Origin: Flavobacteriales bacterium
GTDB taxonomy: Bacteria; Bacteroidota; Bacteroidia; NS11-12g; UBA955
Assembly (NCBI GenBank): GCA_947450405.1
Contig: CANFVI010000001.1
Span: 1 to 36,719, forward strand
DNA: 36,719 nt
Direction: 5' to 3'
A program made the position numbers and the translations under genes. Positions 1 to 9,292 of this stretch are shown here, piece after piece. The notes beneath the pieces were generated by a model, which was given only the letters and a program-made list of their open reading frames with translations, was not told the DNA's origin and did not search any database. Each line of letters begins with the position of its first letter. The first letter of the stretch is position 1.

Positions 1-1347
1 AGCGGCACACGTATATTGATAGATTGCGGATTGGATTACGAAAACAGAAAGGAGTTTGAAAATAAGAATGCAAATTTCCCTTTTCAAGCTTCAGAAATTG
101 ATTTATTGATTGTTACACATGCACATATTGACCACACTGGTAATGTTCCCAATTTAATTAAGCAGGGATTTGCGGGTCAAATACTTTGTACTGGGGCAAC
201 ATTAGAATTGAGTGATTTTTTATTGCACGATAGTTTAAACATTCAGAGAATGGAAATTCATAAGAAACGGAAAATGGGTTCTCGCAAAAAGGGCGGTATC
301 AAGTTTGGTAGTGTTCCACAGCCATTGTATGCGAAGAAACATATCATGGATATGTTGTCGATGGCCCGTTTGCTTGAAATTGGTGAAAACTATTCCTACA
401 GCGATGATGTTTCTATTAGTTTTCATACTTCGGGACATATTTTAGGTGCGGTGAGTGTGAGGTTGGAGATTCAGGAAGACGGCAAAACCAAAACCATAGG
501 TTTCACGGGCGATTTGGGTAATTACAGATCTAAGTTGGTGCCAGATCCAATTCCAATGAAAGGTTTGGATTATTTGATTTCTGAAAGTACTTATGGTGGC
601 CGCCGACATATTACAGATAGTCGTTTGGCTGAAGAGTTTATTTTGGAAGAAGTATTGGATGCCTGTGTAAAAAGAGGGGGTAAGGTTGTGATTCCTGCGT
701 TTAGTGTGGGTAGAACCCAAGCCATTATTTTTACTTTACATCAGTTGTACAGAGAAGGCAAGCTTCCCAATATTAAAATATTTACAGATAGTCCTTTGGC
801 AATTAAAAGCACCAAGGTTTACCAATACAATTTGCAGTATTTGAATGAAGAGGCGAAGCAGTTTCAATCGAAGCATGGCAGTTTGTTCGATTTTCCTTTG
901 TTGCATGTAATTGAAGACGAGCGTCAAAGTGAAATTTTGAGTGTACTTCCTGAGCCATGTGTGATTATTTCAGCAGCGGGTATGGTTGAAGGTGGTAGAA
1001 TTCAAATGCACGTTAGAAACAATGTGGGTCATGACGACAATACCATTTTGATAGCAGGGTTTTGTGCTGAGGGAACTTTGGGCGATAGGCTTTTGAAGGG
1101 ACAAGATTTCGTTGAAATTGAACACAGAAAACGTCCGGTTAGGGCAGTGATCAAAAGAACGGATGTATTTAGTGCACATCCAGATCATCCACAATTGTTG
1201 GATTATTTTGAGCGTTCTAATGACGGAAAATTAAAGAAATTGTTCTTGGTACATGGCGATCCAACCCAGATGGATATTTTGGCAAATGATGTCAAAGGGG
1301 TTGAAGTGGTTACACCAATGCGGGGACAACAGTTTGAATTGAATTGA
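1..1347 (+). CDS. MBL-fold beta-CASP RNA hydrolase (5' end outside window)
   Basis: Metallo-beta-lactamase-fold nuclease of the beta-CASP group (COG1236, relatives of Ysh1/CPSF-73 and of bacterial RNA-degrading enzymes), expected to cut or trim RNA in the cytoplasm. The reading frame is open from base 1 and its first residues (SGTRILIDCG) are the usual strand before the active site, so the gene begins upstream and only the N-terminal few residues are missing. The zinc motif HAHIDH is at bases 118-135. Later landmarks are the SESTYGG segment (about 580-600), the AGMVEGG region (about 976) and the C-terminal motifs FSAHPDH and LVHGDP, which supply the remaining beta-CASP residues. Its stop overlaps the lpxK start in a TTGA, so the two are probably co-transcribed. 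Family assignment is firm; the RNA substrate is unknown. Confidence 0.9.
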   Translation, partial: SGTRILIDCGLDYENRKEFENKNANFPFQASEIDLLIVTHAHIDHTGNVPNLIKQGFAGQILCTGATLELSDFLLHDSLNIQRMEIHKKRKMGSRKKGGIKFGSVPQPLYAKKHIMDMLSMARLLEIGENYSYSDDVSISFHTSGHILGAVSVRLEIQEDGKTKTIGFTGDLGNYRSKLVPDPIPMKGLDYLISESTYGGRRHITDSRLAEEFILEEVLDACVKRGGKVVIPAFSVGRTQAIIFTLHQLYREGKLPNIKIFTDSPLAIKSTKVYQYNLQYLNEEAKQFQSKHGSLFDFPLLHVIEDERQSEILSVLPEPCVIISAAGMVEGGRIQMHVRNNVGHDDNTILIAGFCAEGTLGDRLLKGQDFVEIEHRKRPVRAVIKRTDVFSAHPDHPQLLDYFERSNDGKLKKLFLVHGDPTQMDILANDVKGVEVVTPMRGQQFELN

Positions 1348-2375
1348 GAATTTCAGTAAACATATTGCTTTGGCCTTTGTCTGTTTTATATGGATCAATT
1401 GCGTTTTTAAGGCGAATGTTTTACGAAGTTTTCGGATTGCGTAAGGAAGGTAAATTACCTAGTTTGGTGATAGGAAACCTTACGGTTGGTGGAACGGGAA
1501 AAACTCCCATGGTGATGTATGTTTCTAATTTGTTGAGAGATACATTTTCTATGGCGGTTTTGAGCCGCGGGTATGGGAGAAGTACCAAGGGGTATTTGGA
1601 ATTAAATCAGTTCTCAATGGTTTCTGCGGTGGGTGATGAGCCATTTGAAATATTTGAAAATTTAGATTCTGTTCCTGTTGTTGTTTGTGAAAACAGATTG
1701 AAGGGAATCGAAAACATTTCAAATAGTTTTAGGGATGTCAATTTGGTTTTGTTGGATGATGGTTTTCAGCATTTGCCTTTAAAAGCGAATGGATATTTGT
1801 TACTGTGTAATTACAATGATCCTTTTTATTCGGATTGGGTAATGCCGGCGGGCCGTTTGAGGGAATTTGCTTTTTCGGCGAAAAATGCCGATATTATGGT
1901 AGTGAGTAAATGTCCTTCAGGATTAAAAGAAACTGAAGCGAATGCCATAAAAGCCAGATTGGAAAAGTACAGTGAGAATGTGTTTTTTGCATCGTATAAA
2001 ATGAGTAATCCCATGTCTTTGAATGAGGGAACGTCAAATTTGTTGCAAGGTGAAAAGGTGATTTTGGTAACGGGTGTTGCGAATGGCTTAGATGTAAAAA
2101 ACCAATTAATAGGGTATGCGGTTGAGAAGCATTTTAATTATGCGGATCATAAAGCTTTTGATGTGAGTAACATCAAGGAATGGATTGGTGAATGTATGCT
2201 TTTAAATATTCAGAATATTGTAGTTACAAGGAAGGATGCTGTTAAAATTCAGGACTTAATCAGAATGAACAATATTGATATTTTGGGTGTTTCATTTCAT
2301 GAAATTCACACGGAAGTAGTTATTTTATTTAATCAAGAAAAACAATTTAAAAATAGTTTAATTAATTTAATATGA
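1344..2375 (+). CDS. lpxK: Tetraacyldisaccharide 4'-kinase
   Basis: LpxK phosphorylates the 4' position of the lipid A disaccharide at the inner membrane, a late step of the Raetz pathway. The 343-residue length is normal. A hydrophobic N-terminal helix (about 5-22) anchors it. The P-loop GNLTVGGTGKT is at 44-54, followed by SRGYGR and the LLDDGFQHL segment typical of the family. The start is taken as TTG, which overlaps the upstream stop by four bases (TTGA); no ATG precedes the conserved N-terminal helix. The 3' end overlaps gldH as ATGA. Presence of the gene means the organism makes a 4'-phosphorylated lipid A precursor. Confidence 0.93.
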   Translation: MRISVNILLWPLSVLYGSIAFLRRMFYEVFGLRKEGKLPSLVIGNLTVGGTGKTPMVMYVSNLLRDTFSMAVLSRGYGRSTKGYLELNQFSMVSAVGDEPFEIFENLDSVPVVVCENRLKGIENISNSFRDVNLVLLDDGFQHLPLKANGYLLLCNYNDPFYSDWVMPAGRLREFAFSAKNADIMVVSKCPSGLKETEANAIKARLEKYSENVFFASYKMSNPMSLNEGTSNLLQGEKVILVTGVANGLDVKNQLIGYAVEKHFNYADHKAFDVSNIKEWIGECMLLNIQNIVVTRKDAVKIQDLIRMNNIDILGVSFHEIHTEVVILFNQEKQFKNSLINLI

Positions 2376-2863
2376 AACACATAAGAATTTTTATTTTTGG
2401 AATTATCATAGCACTGGCAACGAGTTTGTTGCCGAGTTGTAGTCCTTCAAAAAATATTGCATTTGAAGAATTTACTTCGGTTGATCCAGGAGGATGGGAT
2501 TGGAAAGAGAAGAAGAAGTTTGTATTCAAAATTGACGATGATCAACATTATTACGGATTGAATTGTGAGTTGCGCATTTCTGCAAATTATGCATACAGTA
2601 ATATTTGGTTGATTTATACAATCAAGGGTCCTAAGAAGTTTATGCACAAGGAGCAATTCCAGATGGTTTTGTCTGACAATTTGGGTAAATGGAATGGACA
2701 AGGTGTATCGAATTTGATCAGTTTTCAAGTGCCATTTATGGGACAACAGAAACTAGAAAAAGGTGTTTACACCATTGAATTCAATCAAAACATGCGCGAT
2801 GAAAAACTGAAAGACGTGAATAATATTGGTCTTCAGGTGATTCGAGGGCAGATGATATTGTAA
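2372..2863 (+). CDS. gldH: Gliding motility-associated lipoprotein GldH
   Basis: Predicted lipoprotein of 163 residues. A signal peptide with lipobox LLPSC puts the lipidated cysteine at residue 23. The mature part has the pattern of GldH: a W-F-F-I-D stretch, then YGLNCELRISANYAYSN, then a beta-rich tail. In gliding Bacteroidota GldH is needed for motility and for the type IX secretion-linked machinery, but homologues also occur in non-gliding species, so motility cannot be concluded from this gene alone. Its start overlaps the lpxK stop (ATGA), so it is translated from the same message. The family call rests on motif resemblance and size. Confidence 0.78.
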   Translation: MKHIRIFIFGIIIALATSLLPSCSPSKNIAFEEFTSVDPGGWDWKEKKKFVFKIDDDQHYYGLNCELRISANYAYSNIWLIYTIKGPKKFMHKEQFQMVLSDNLGKWNGQGVSNLISFQVPFMGQQKLEKGVYTIEFNQNMRDEKLKDVNNIGLQVIRGQMIL

Positions 2864-2883
2864 AAATTTAAGTAGCGAAGAGA

Positions 2884-4431
2884 ATGGTAGTGAAGGGATA
2901 TGCATCGGCGTTGCATGGGGTGAATGCTACAAAAGTAATTGTTGAGGCCAATGCCACAACAACGCCCGATTTTGCAACATTTATCATTGGATTGCCAGAT
3001 GTGGCAGTTCGTGAAAGTTTATTTCGCTGCGATGCAGCGATTAAAAATTCGGGTTTTGAGCCATTGCGGCAAAAAATCGTAATCAATTTGGCACCTGCCG
3101 ATATCCGAAAGGAGGGCAGTGCTTATGATTTGCCAATTGCGGTAACCATGTTGGCGGCTAGTTTTCAACTAACAGACGAATACCTTGGTGATTATATCAT
3201 CATGGGGGAATTGGGTTTGGATGGGAATATATTGCCTATCAAGGGAGCCTTGCCTATTGCAATTCAAGCTTTTAAAGACAAGTTCAAGGGTTTTATTTTA
3301 CCCAAGGAAAATGCGAAGGAAGCAGCAATTGTTAAAGATTTGGAAGTTTATGGGGTTGAAAATTTACGTGAGGTTGTAGAATTTTTGGCTGGTGAGCGAA
3401 CTTTAGATAGGGTTGTTGTTGATCCACGTGGCGATTTTGAATCGGCAATGAATGGGTACGACGTAGATTTTTTGGATGTTCAAGGTCAAGACAACATCAA
3501 AAGGGCAATGGAAATTGCAGCGGCTGGCGGACATAATTTAATATTGTTTGGACCTCCAGGTGCTGGTAAAACCATGTTGGCTAAACGGTTGCCATCGATC
3601 ATGCCGCCTATGAATTTGCATGAGGCTTTGGAAACCACCAAAATACATTCGGTAGCTGGGAAATTGGGAACAAATGCGTCGTTGATGGCTGTGAGGCCGT
3701 TTCGGTCGCCGCACCATACAATTTCCGATGTTGCTTTGGTTGGTGGGGGCAACAACCCTCAACCTGGAGAAATTTCATTGGCGCACCATGGGGTGTTGTT
3801 TTTAGATGAGTTGCCAGAGTTTAAGCGTTCGGTGTTGGAGGTCATGCGTCAACCCTTGGAGGAGAGAAAGGTGACGATATCGCGTTCTCGATGGTCGGTT
3901 GACTATCCAGCTTCTTTCATGTTGGTTGCCAGCATGAATCCTTGTCCTTGTGGATACCACAATCATCCTTCAAAAGCGTGCACTTGTGCACCGGGAGCGG
4001 TGAATCGATATTTAAGTAAAATCAGTGGTCCATTGTTAGATAGGATTGATATCCATATAGAGGTATCTCCGGTTTCGTATGACGAGTTGGCTTTTAGGAA
4101 GAAGGATGGCGAAACGAGTGCTGATATTCGTGCAAGAGTGATAGAGGCAAGGAAAATCCAGGAAGCGAGATACAAAGATGAGGCTGGAATTTTCAACAAT
4201 GCGATGTTGCCGAGCAACAGGGTTCATGAGTATTGTGAAATACCTGCTGCAGGACAAATTTTGTTAAAGGCGGCGATGCAAAAATTGAATTTGAGTGCGC
4301 GTGCTTACGATAAAATTTTGAAATTAAGCAGAACCATTGCCGATTTGGCTGGAACTGAAAAGATAGAAATAGCGCACTTGGCCGAAGCCATTCATTTCAG
4401 AAGTTTGGATAGAGAAGGGATGTTTGGGTAA
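2884..4431 (+). CDS. YifB/ComM family Mg-chelatase-like AAA+ ATPase
   Basis: A 515-residue AAA+ protein. An N-terminal Lon-protease-like fold (about 1-175) has lost the protease active site and is followed by the Mg-chelatase ATPase domain. Walker A is GPPGAGKT at 223-230 and Walker B VLFLDE at 304-309. The CPCG (354-357) and CTC cysteines and the C-terminal helical domain are also present. The proteobacterial relative ComM is a branch-migration helicase that helps integrate DNA during natural transformation; whether this protein does the same is inference. It lies 20 bases after gldH and probably belongs to the same operon. Its stop is only nine bases from the convergent enoyl-CoA hydratase stop, with no visible terminator between. 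Confidence 0.93.
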   Translation: MVVKGYASALHGVNATKVIVEANATTTPDFATFIIGLPDVAVRESLFRCDAAIKNSGFEPLRQKIVINLAPADIRKEGSAYDLPIAVTMLAASFQLTDEYLGDYIIMGELGLDGNILPIKGALPIAIQAFKDKFKGFILPKENAKEAAIVKDLEVYGVENLREVVEFLAGERTLDRVVVDPRGDFESAMNGYDVDFLDVQGQDNIKRAMEIAAAGGHNLILFGPPGAGKTMLAKRLPSIMPPMNLHEALETTKIHSVAGKLGTNASLMAVRPFRSPHHTISDVALVGGGNNPQPGEISLAHHGVLFLDELPEFKRSVLEVMRQPLEERKVTISRSRWSVDYPASFMLVASMNPCPCGYHNHPSKACTCAPGAVNRYLSKISGPLLDRIDIHIEVSPVSYDELAFRKKDGETSADIRARVIEARKIQEARYKDEAGIFNNAMLPSNRVHEYCEIPAAGQILLKAAMQKLNLSARAYDKILKLSRTIADLAGTEKIEIAHLAEAIHFRSLDREGMFG

Positions 4432-4440
4432 ACTTAAAGA

Positions 4441-5223
4441 TTACTTCCCTTTAAATTCAGGTTTTCTTTTTTCGTTGAAAGCGGTTACGCCTTCTTTGTA
4501 GTCTTCAGATCTACCTGCAATTTCTTGGCAATAAGCCTCATATTGAAGCATGGTGTCAAGATCGGAATGGGCAGCTTTGTTCAACATGGCTTTGATCATT
4601 CCAATTGAAAGGGTTGGTGCCTGAGCGTAGTAATCGGCAATTTGCTGAACGGTAGAATCCAAATCTTCTTCAGAGGCAACGCGGTTAATCAATCCCCACT
4701 CCAACGCTTGCTGAGCGCTCACTTTGGGAGCCATTGTAGCCATTTCAAATGCTCTTGCAGGACTTATTGCTTTTGGAAGGAAGTAACTGCTTCCAGAGTC
4801 TGGAACCAATCCTACGTTTACAAAAACTTCTATGAGGGACGCTTTTTCAGATGCAATGATAAAATCACAAGCAAGGGCCAAAGAAGCGCCAGCACCTGCT
4901 GCTACGCCATTCATTCTACAAATGATTGGCTTTGGCAATTCGCGCATGGCTTTGATAATTGGATTATAACGTTTGTATAAACTGTCGGAAAGTGAGCGAT
5001 TTTTAGAACCCGCAATGGCTTTTAAATCTTGACCACTACAAAATGCTTTACCTGCACCAGTAAGCACCACAACGCGAACTTCGTTGTCTTTCTTAATCTC
5101 TTTGAACACCGCTTGCATGTCATAGCTTTGTTCATCGTTGAATGCATTAAAAACATCAGGACGGTTCAAGGTAACATAGGCAATGTTGCCTTTTTTCTCG
5201 TATAAAACGCAAGTTAATTCCAT
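4441..5223 (-). CDS. Enoyl-CoA hydratase/isomerase, PaaG-like
   Basis: A 260-residue crotonase-fold enzyme acting on acyl-CoA thioesters. The oxyanion-hole segments are AFCSGQDL (about 60-67) and GVAAGAGASLALACD (106-120). GLVPDSG places an aspartate at 142, the catalytic position used by PaaG (ring-opened phenylacetyl-CoA isomerase) rather than the usual glutamate pair of beta-oxidation hydratases. The C-terminus with YKEGVTAFNEKRKP is standard. The start is the ATG at 5223; an in-frame extension upstream runs into the membrane-protein gene and has no family similarity. The start overlaps the upstream gene by ten bases. No other paa genes are nearby, so the substrate is uncertain. Confidence 0.87.
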   Translation of the reverse strand: MELTCVLYEKKGNIAYVTLNRPDVFNAFNDEQSYDMQAVFKEIKKDNEVRVVVLTGAGKAFCSGQDLKAIAGSKNRSLSDSLYKRYNPIIKAMRELPKPIICRMNGVAAGAGASLALACDFIIASEKASLIEVFVNVGLVPDSGSSYFLPKAISPARAFEMATMAPKVSAQQALEWGLINRVASEEDLDSTVQQIADYYAQAPTLSIGMIKAMLNKAAHSDLDTMLQYEAYCQEIAGRSEDYKEGVTAFNEKRKPEFKGK

Positions 5224-5948
5224 ATAATGTACAATAAAATTGAGTTTACAAATGTAATAGAAATTCCAACGATGCTCCCTATGATTAATTCTTGGTAGGT
5301 ATGGGCTTTCAATATTTTTCTCGCAATGAAAACCAAGGCTGTTAATACCACCAACGCAGTTAAAATGAGATTTATATTTTGAGGGACTAACATCGCTGAT
5401 GGCCAATGATAAAAGTTTTCGCCCACCAGGCAATCTCCTTGAACAAAATTTTTGATTCTGTTGAATTCTCCAAATGCAAATGTGGTAAATGCAGTAATGG
5501 AAAGCATGTGAATGGAGATTTTAAAGTTTAGGAACACAAAAATCGTTTGCACTAGTAGTGATAAAATTACCAATTGCTCCCATTCGAAAAGTGGATGTAG
5601 GTTTAATAATTTGTTGTAGGTAATGAGATTCTCTTTTGTATTCAGCAATTCATGTGAGTAGAACATCATGAGTATTGCCGACAACAATGCAAATGGAATT
5701 GCAATTTGACGTTCCTTTACACTTGACAAATGAATGGATTCGAACCGTTTTTTATACACCATAAAAAATACAAACAACATGGGAATAATAATATACAACA
5801 GCAAGCTGGCCGTGAGTAGTTTCGATTGGGTAAGTTTCTGAATTTCGAGAATATTGGAAATGTCGATTCGCGACATAAAATAGACACCCAAAATGGCCCA
5901 AAGGCCAGGAAAGGTGATGTAGGTAATAATTTTAGCTATAATTTTCAT
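5214..5948 (-). CDS. PAP2-like integral membrane protein
   Basis: A 244-residue hydrophobic protein with about six membrane segments. It carries the outline of the PAP2 lipid phosphatase signature: KERQIAIP at 78-85, SIH at 145-147 and R-x5-H-x3-E at 210-220 (RKILKAHTYQE). In classical PAP2 enzymes these regions are K-x6-RP, PSGH and SR-x5-H-x3-D. The second motif is reduced here and the final Asp is Glu. It may be a divergent phosphatase for undecaprenyl or phospholipid phosphates, or an inactive relative. It begins two bases after the M1 peptidase stop and overlaps the following hydratase gene, so all three are probably one transcript. Confidence 0.6.
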   Translation of the reverse strand: MKIIAKIITYITFPGLWAILGVYFMSRIDISNILEIQKLTQSKLLTASLLLYIIIPMLFVFFMVYKKRFESIHLSSVKERQIAIPFALLSAILMMFYSHELLNTKENLITYNKLLNLHPLFEWEQLVILSLLVQTIFVFLNFKISIHMLSITAFTTFAFGEFNRIKNFVQGDCLVGENFYHWPSAMLVPQNINLILTALVVLTALVFIARKILKAHTYQELIIGSIVGISITFVNSILLYIIWN

Positions 5949-5950
5949 GG

Positions 5951-8900
5951 TTAAAAAGCGCGCTCAATTCCGATTCGAAGTCTAAATTGAAGGTTGTTTT
6001 CGTTGACGTTGGTGATATTTTTGAAGAAAGGAATGTCAATTCTTAAACGCAGTGGATTTACTTCTGAAAGAATACTTCTTTGTGAAATGGAATTCTTGAA
6101 AATCACTTTTTTATTGGCTTTCAAATTCACCATTGCCCCTATGCCGGCATCGGCAATGATGGGACTTGTTATTTGCTTTTGATTTACGGGTTGTGAAATA
6201 ATACCGGCATCACCGAAGAGGTAGGTTTGGATATTGATCCATTTCACCCTTGGAACGTTTGAAAAGATTCGTGTGAAATCAATTTCTACGTTTGCAGAAA
6301 CGCCTGAATTTCCCCTAAAAAATGCAAGGGAGGTATCGTTTTGTTTCAATGCAATGGGCGAATTGATATATCCCCTAAGATTAAGTCCCCCACCATATTG
6401 AAGAAACTGTGCTTGGTTTAACTGTGTAAATCCAAAGTCGCGCATCAGTTTGTTATCCATTATGTCTTCTGGACTTGCACCTGCGGCATAAAGTGCCGAT
6501 TCGGCAGTTGGATTTTGTCCTCCGCCATATTGGCCAAAAACGCGTGTTTTCAGCAATAATTTGCCCAAAGGTTGGTTGTGTTTCCAGGTACCTTGAACGT
6601 ATCCAAATTGGGTTTGACTCCAAGGACTCGGCAAACGGGTATTCACATTGAAACTTCCAAAATGTCCCCAGCCTGAATAAGTCTTTGTCCAAAACAAATT
6701 CAAACTGATATTATCTTGATTGCTCCAAAAAGATTGTCCCAATGTGTAATTGTTATAATTTGTTTGAAAAATTGATGTTGAATTTGATTCATCAAATGTT
6801 TCACGGAAGTAGTTTTTCATGTATTTCCCATAAATACCGAAGGTGTGATTTTCAATTTTCATTTTCCAGCCTAATTTATTGATAATTAAATTATTGTAGA
6901 ATTTACTTTGAACATAATAAGTGCCATTATTTGCAATTGTATGGGCATAATTAAAATTATAGCTAAGTGGTTGTGTTCCACGGTTGATAAGCAAATTGGG
7001 TTGTAAAGTTGGTTTTTTGAGGGAATAATAGGTTTCTAATTCAAACACATGTTTTCGGCCTTGGTATTGTCCGGAGAGTTTTACCCCAGCCATCCAGCCA
7101 TTGAATGCGTTGTTGGTTAAAGTGGGTCTCCAAAGGGTTTTGTATCCCCCAAAATAAGAATCATCTGAACCATTTATGAAATCGAAATCTATTGAATTTC
7201 GGTGTTTCCAAACATTGTCTGAACGATTGATATCGGCCAATCGGTAGCTGCCGTCTAAGAAAATTTGCTCTAACTTATAGTTAGGAGGCATGTTTATTTG
7301 AAAGGTATATTCTGGTTTAATTCTGTCCCAACCAATCCAAGGAACCAAGTTTTGGCGTTCTGGATTTTTGTAAAAAGTAACGGGAATGGTGTTTTTTATG
7401 ATGGTGGGCTTACCCGTTAATTGAGAAACAAACACAAAATCAAGGTTAACGGGCATTACCATTAATCCTTTTCTTTCAATGGTAATTTCATAAGTGAACT
7501 TTGATATTTTTTTCACTTTTTTGATGCCGTAATCGCAGGCATCGGTAGTTTCGAACCATTGGTCAAAGAATTTATTTAGGTCGGTTTGGGCAGTTTGAAT
7601 GACAGAGTTTCTAAAATCATCGATGTAGGGGTGGCAGAACTTCCATTGAGACACATAATTTTTCATGGCCTGTGAAAAAACCGAATCACCCAAGAAATAC
7701 TGAAGATTATACAGCATGGTGGCGGTTTTCAAATACACATGTTTGTAACCTCCGCCATGGCCCGTAGCTCCATTAAATTCATTGCTATGGGTATTCAATT
7801 TGCTGTCGTTGGCGTCGATGGCATCTTCAATATAGCCGGCGTAAACCCGTCCATATTCAGGGAAGTTCTCGTTGGTTAGTTTTTTTAAGCCCCAAGCCGT
7901 TAAGAACTGTGTAAATCCTTCATCAAGCGCAGCCCGGTATGTTTCGTTGCTTCCCACCATTCCATAAAACCAATTGTGGCCAATTTCATGTATGAGCAAA
8001 CTTTGGTGACCGGGATAGGTACCGCCATCCATCGTTATCATGGGGTATTCCATGCCATCACCGGCATCGGCGGCTACAATTTTTGGGTAGTTATATTGTC
8101 CGAAATCTTTGCTAAAAAGTTCTATAATTTTCTTTACAAATTCTGATGTTTGCTGCCAACCTGCGGCATTGTTTTCTTGGGCTATGGCTACACAGTTTAC
8201 GCCGTTAAATTTGGTTTCACTGATTCTGTAGGTTGGATCGGCTGTCCATGCAAAGTCGTGCACATTGGTAGCGTGAAACCACCATTGTTTTCTTTTGTTA
8301 GAAGGTTGAATAATTACAGAGGGTTGTTCGCCAATTGGTTTTTTGGCAAAATTAGAAATGTTTAATTTTTTTCGGAGGGAATCAGGCAAAACTGTCTTAC
8401 GATTTTTGAGTTCACCCGTTGCCTCTACGATGTAGTTTTCTGGTAAATCTAGTTGTACGTCGAATACACCAAAATCGCCATAGAATTCTTTTTCAAGGTG
8501 TTGGTCGGTGGTCCAAGTGAATTTTCTGTCGTACACACAAATTTTAGGAAACCATTGACAGCCATTAAAATGTTTTACACCGTGGTGGTCAAACACTTTC
8601 ATTCTTCTTCTGATAGAACCCCTATCGAAATAGGTAATAAAATCGATATTAAAATCAATTTTTTCACCTGGAAGTAGTGGTTTGGGCAATTTTATTTTGA
8701 GAATGGTATTGTAAATTTCAAAGTCAATTTTTTCATTATCGATGGTGAAAGAGGTAATTTCAATTCCTTTGCCATCATTTTCGTATTTGCCGTTTACAAC
8801 TTTCGTTTTATTGAGTTTATATAACTCGTTTGTAAGGCTTTTTTTGATAAAAGCATTTTGGTAGAGATTGAAATAAGCTTCGGTGATGGCGTTGGGACTA

Positions 8901-9220
8901 TTGTTGTAGTAGGTAATTCTTTCGCCACCTTTGATATATTCAAAAGTGTCGTTTAAATAAGCGTGAATTTTATAGTAAACGTCTTGTTGCCAATAACCTT
9001 CGTAGGGTTTTTTGTTTTTCCAATAGTTTGGATCTGAGGAATTATGGAGGTCATCAAAATTTGGCGTTTGCCAAATATTCCAATCGTATACGGTTTTTGG
9101 TCGACTGTTATTGGGTTCATCTGGTGCCATAGGGCGCTGATCAATTTCGACTTGAGAATACGCAGAATTGCAAAAAATAAATGTAAAAAAAATTGCAGAA
9201 AACGTGAGTTTTTTGAACAT
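5951..9220 (-). CDS. M1 family metallopeptidase with C-terminal outer-membrane beta-barrel
   Basis: A 1089-residue secreted protein. The start at 9220 gives a clean signal peptide (MFKKLTFSAIFF, cut near AYSQ); the longer frame starting at 9256 would bury it. Residues about 70-660 are an M1 aminopeptidase. The zinc motif is HEIGH at 411-415, with the third ligand Glu 19 residues on at 434. DGMEYPMIT at about 388 replaces the GAMEN exopeptidase motif, and a likely catalytic Tyr is near 496. From about residue 690 the sequence changes to amphipathic strands with aromatic girdles. It contains GGGLNLRGY (LRGY at 948-951), like the loop-6 motif of Omp85 proteins, and ends in a terminal Phe. The protein therefore probably sits in the outer membrane. 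It heads a minus-strand group with the PAP2-like and hydratase genes. A TATCTT sequence lies just before the start. Confidence 0.88.
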   Translation of the reverse strand: MFKKLTFSAIFFTFIFCNSAYSQVEIDQRPMAPDEPNNSRPKTVYDWNIWQTPNFDDLHNSSDPNYWKNKKPYEGYWQQDVYYKIHAYLNDTFEYIKGGERITYYNNSPNAITEAYFNLYQNAFIKKSLTNELYKLNKTKVVNGKYENDGKGIEITSFTIDNEKIDFEIYNTILKIKLPKPLLPGEKIDFNIDFITYFDRGSIRRRMKVFDHHGVKHFNGCQWFPKICVYDRKFTWTTDQHLEKEFYGDFGVFDVQLDLPENYIVEATGELKNRKTVLPDSLRKKLNISNFAKKPIGEQPSVIIQPSNKRKQWWFHATNVHDFAWTADPTYRISETKFNGVNCVAIAQENNAAGWQQTSEFVKKIIELFSKDFGQYNYPKIVAADAGDGMEYPMITMDGGTYPGHQSLLIHEIGHNWFYGMVGSNETYRAALDEGFTQFLTAWGLKKLTNENFPEYGRVYAGYIEDAIDANDSKLNTHSNEFNGATGHGGGYKHVYLKTATMLYNLQYFLGDSVFSQAMKNYVSQWKFCHPYIDDFRNSVIQTAQTDLNKFFDQWFETTDACDYGIKKVKKISKFTYEITIERKGLMVMPVNLDFVFVSQLTGKPTIIKNTIPVTFYKNPERQNLVPWIGWDRIKPEYTFQINMPPNYKLEQIFLDGSYRLADINRSDNVWKHRNSIDFDFINGSDDSYFGGYKTLWRPTLTNNAFNGWMAGVKLSGQYQGRKHVFELETYYSLKKPTLQPNLLINRGTQPLSYNFNYAHTIANNGTYYVQSKFYNNLIINKLGWKMKIENHTFGIYGKYMKNYFRETFDESNSTSIFQTNYNNYTLGQSFWSNQDNISLNLFWTKTYSGWGHFGSFNVNTRLPSPWSQTQFGYVQGTWKHNQPLGKLLLKTRVFGQYGGGQNPTAESALYAAGASPEDIMDNKLMRDFGFTQLNQAQFLQYGGGLNLRGYINSPIALKQNDTSLAFFRGNSGVSANVEIDFTRIFSNVPRVKWINIQTYLFGDAGIISQPVNQKQITSPIIADAGIGAMVNLKANKKVIFKNSISQRSILSEVNPLRLRIDIPFFKNITNVNENNLQFRLRIGIERAF

Positions 9221-9256
9221 GAGTGCAAGATAATCAAATTGCCGAAGACTATTCAC

Positions 9257-9287
9257 TTGTGAAGTCGCTATAAAATGTGCAATTTTG
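9257..9287 (+). promoter_or_regulatory. Candidate promoter of the DUF3822-rsmD-coaD operon
   Basis: TTG at 9257-9259, a 20-base spacer and CAATTTTG at 9280-9287, one mismatch from the Bacteroidota -7 consensus TAnnTTTG. It ends five bases before the ATG at 9293, so transcription would start at or next to the start codon. The alternative ATG at 9275 lies inside this promoter, which favours 9293. Confidence 0.45.
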
Positions 9288-9292
9288 CTCTA

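Noticed and set aside
5224..5433. N-terminal extension of 70 residues on the PaaG-like hydratase.
   Set aside because: The extension lies in the coding sequence of the upstream membrane protein, and standard crotonase length starts at the ATG at 5223.
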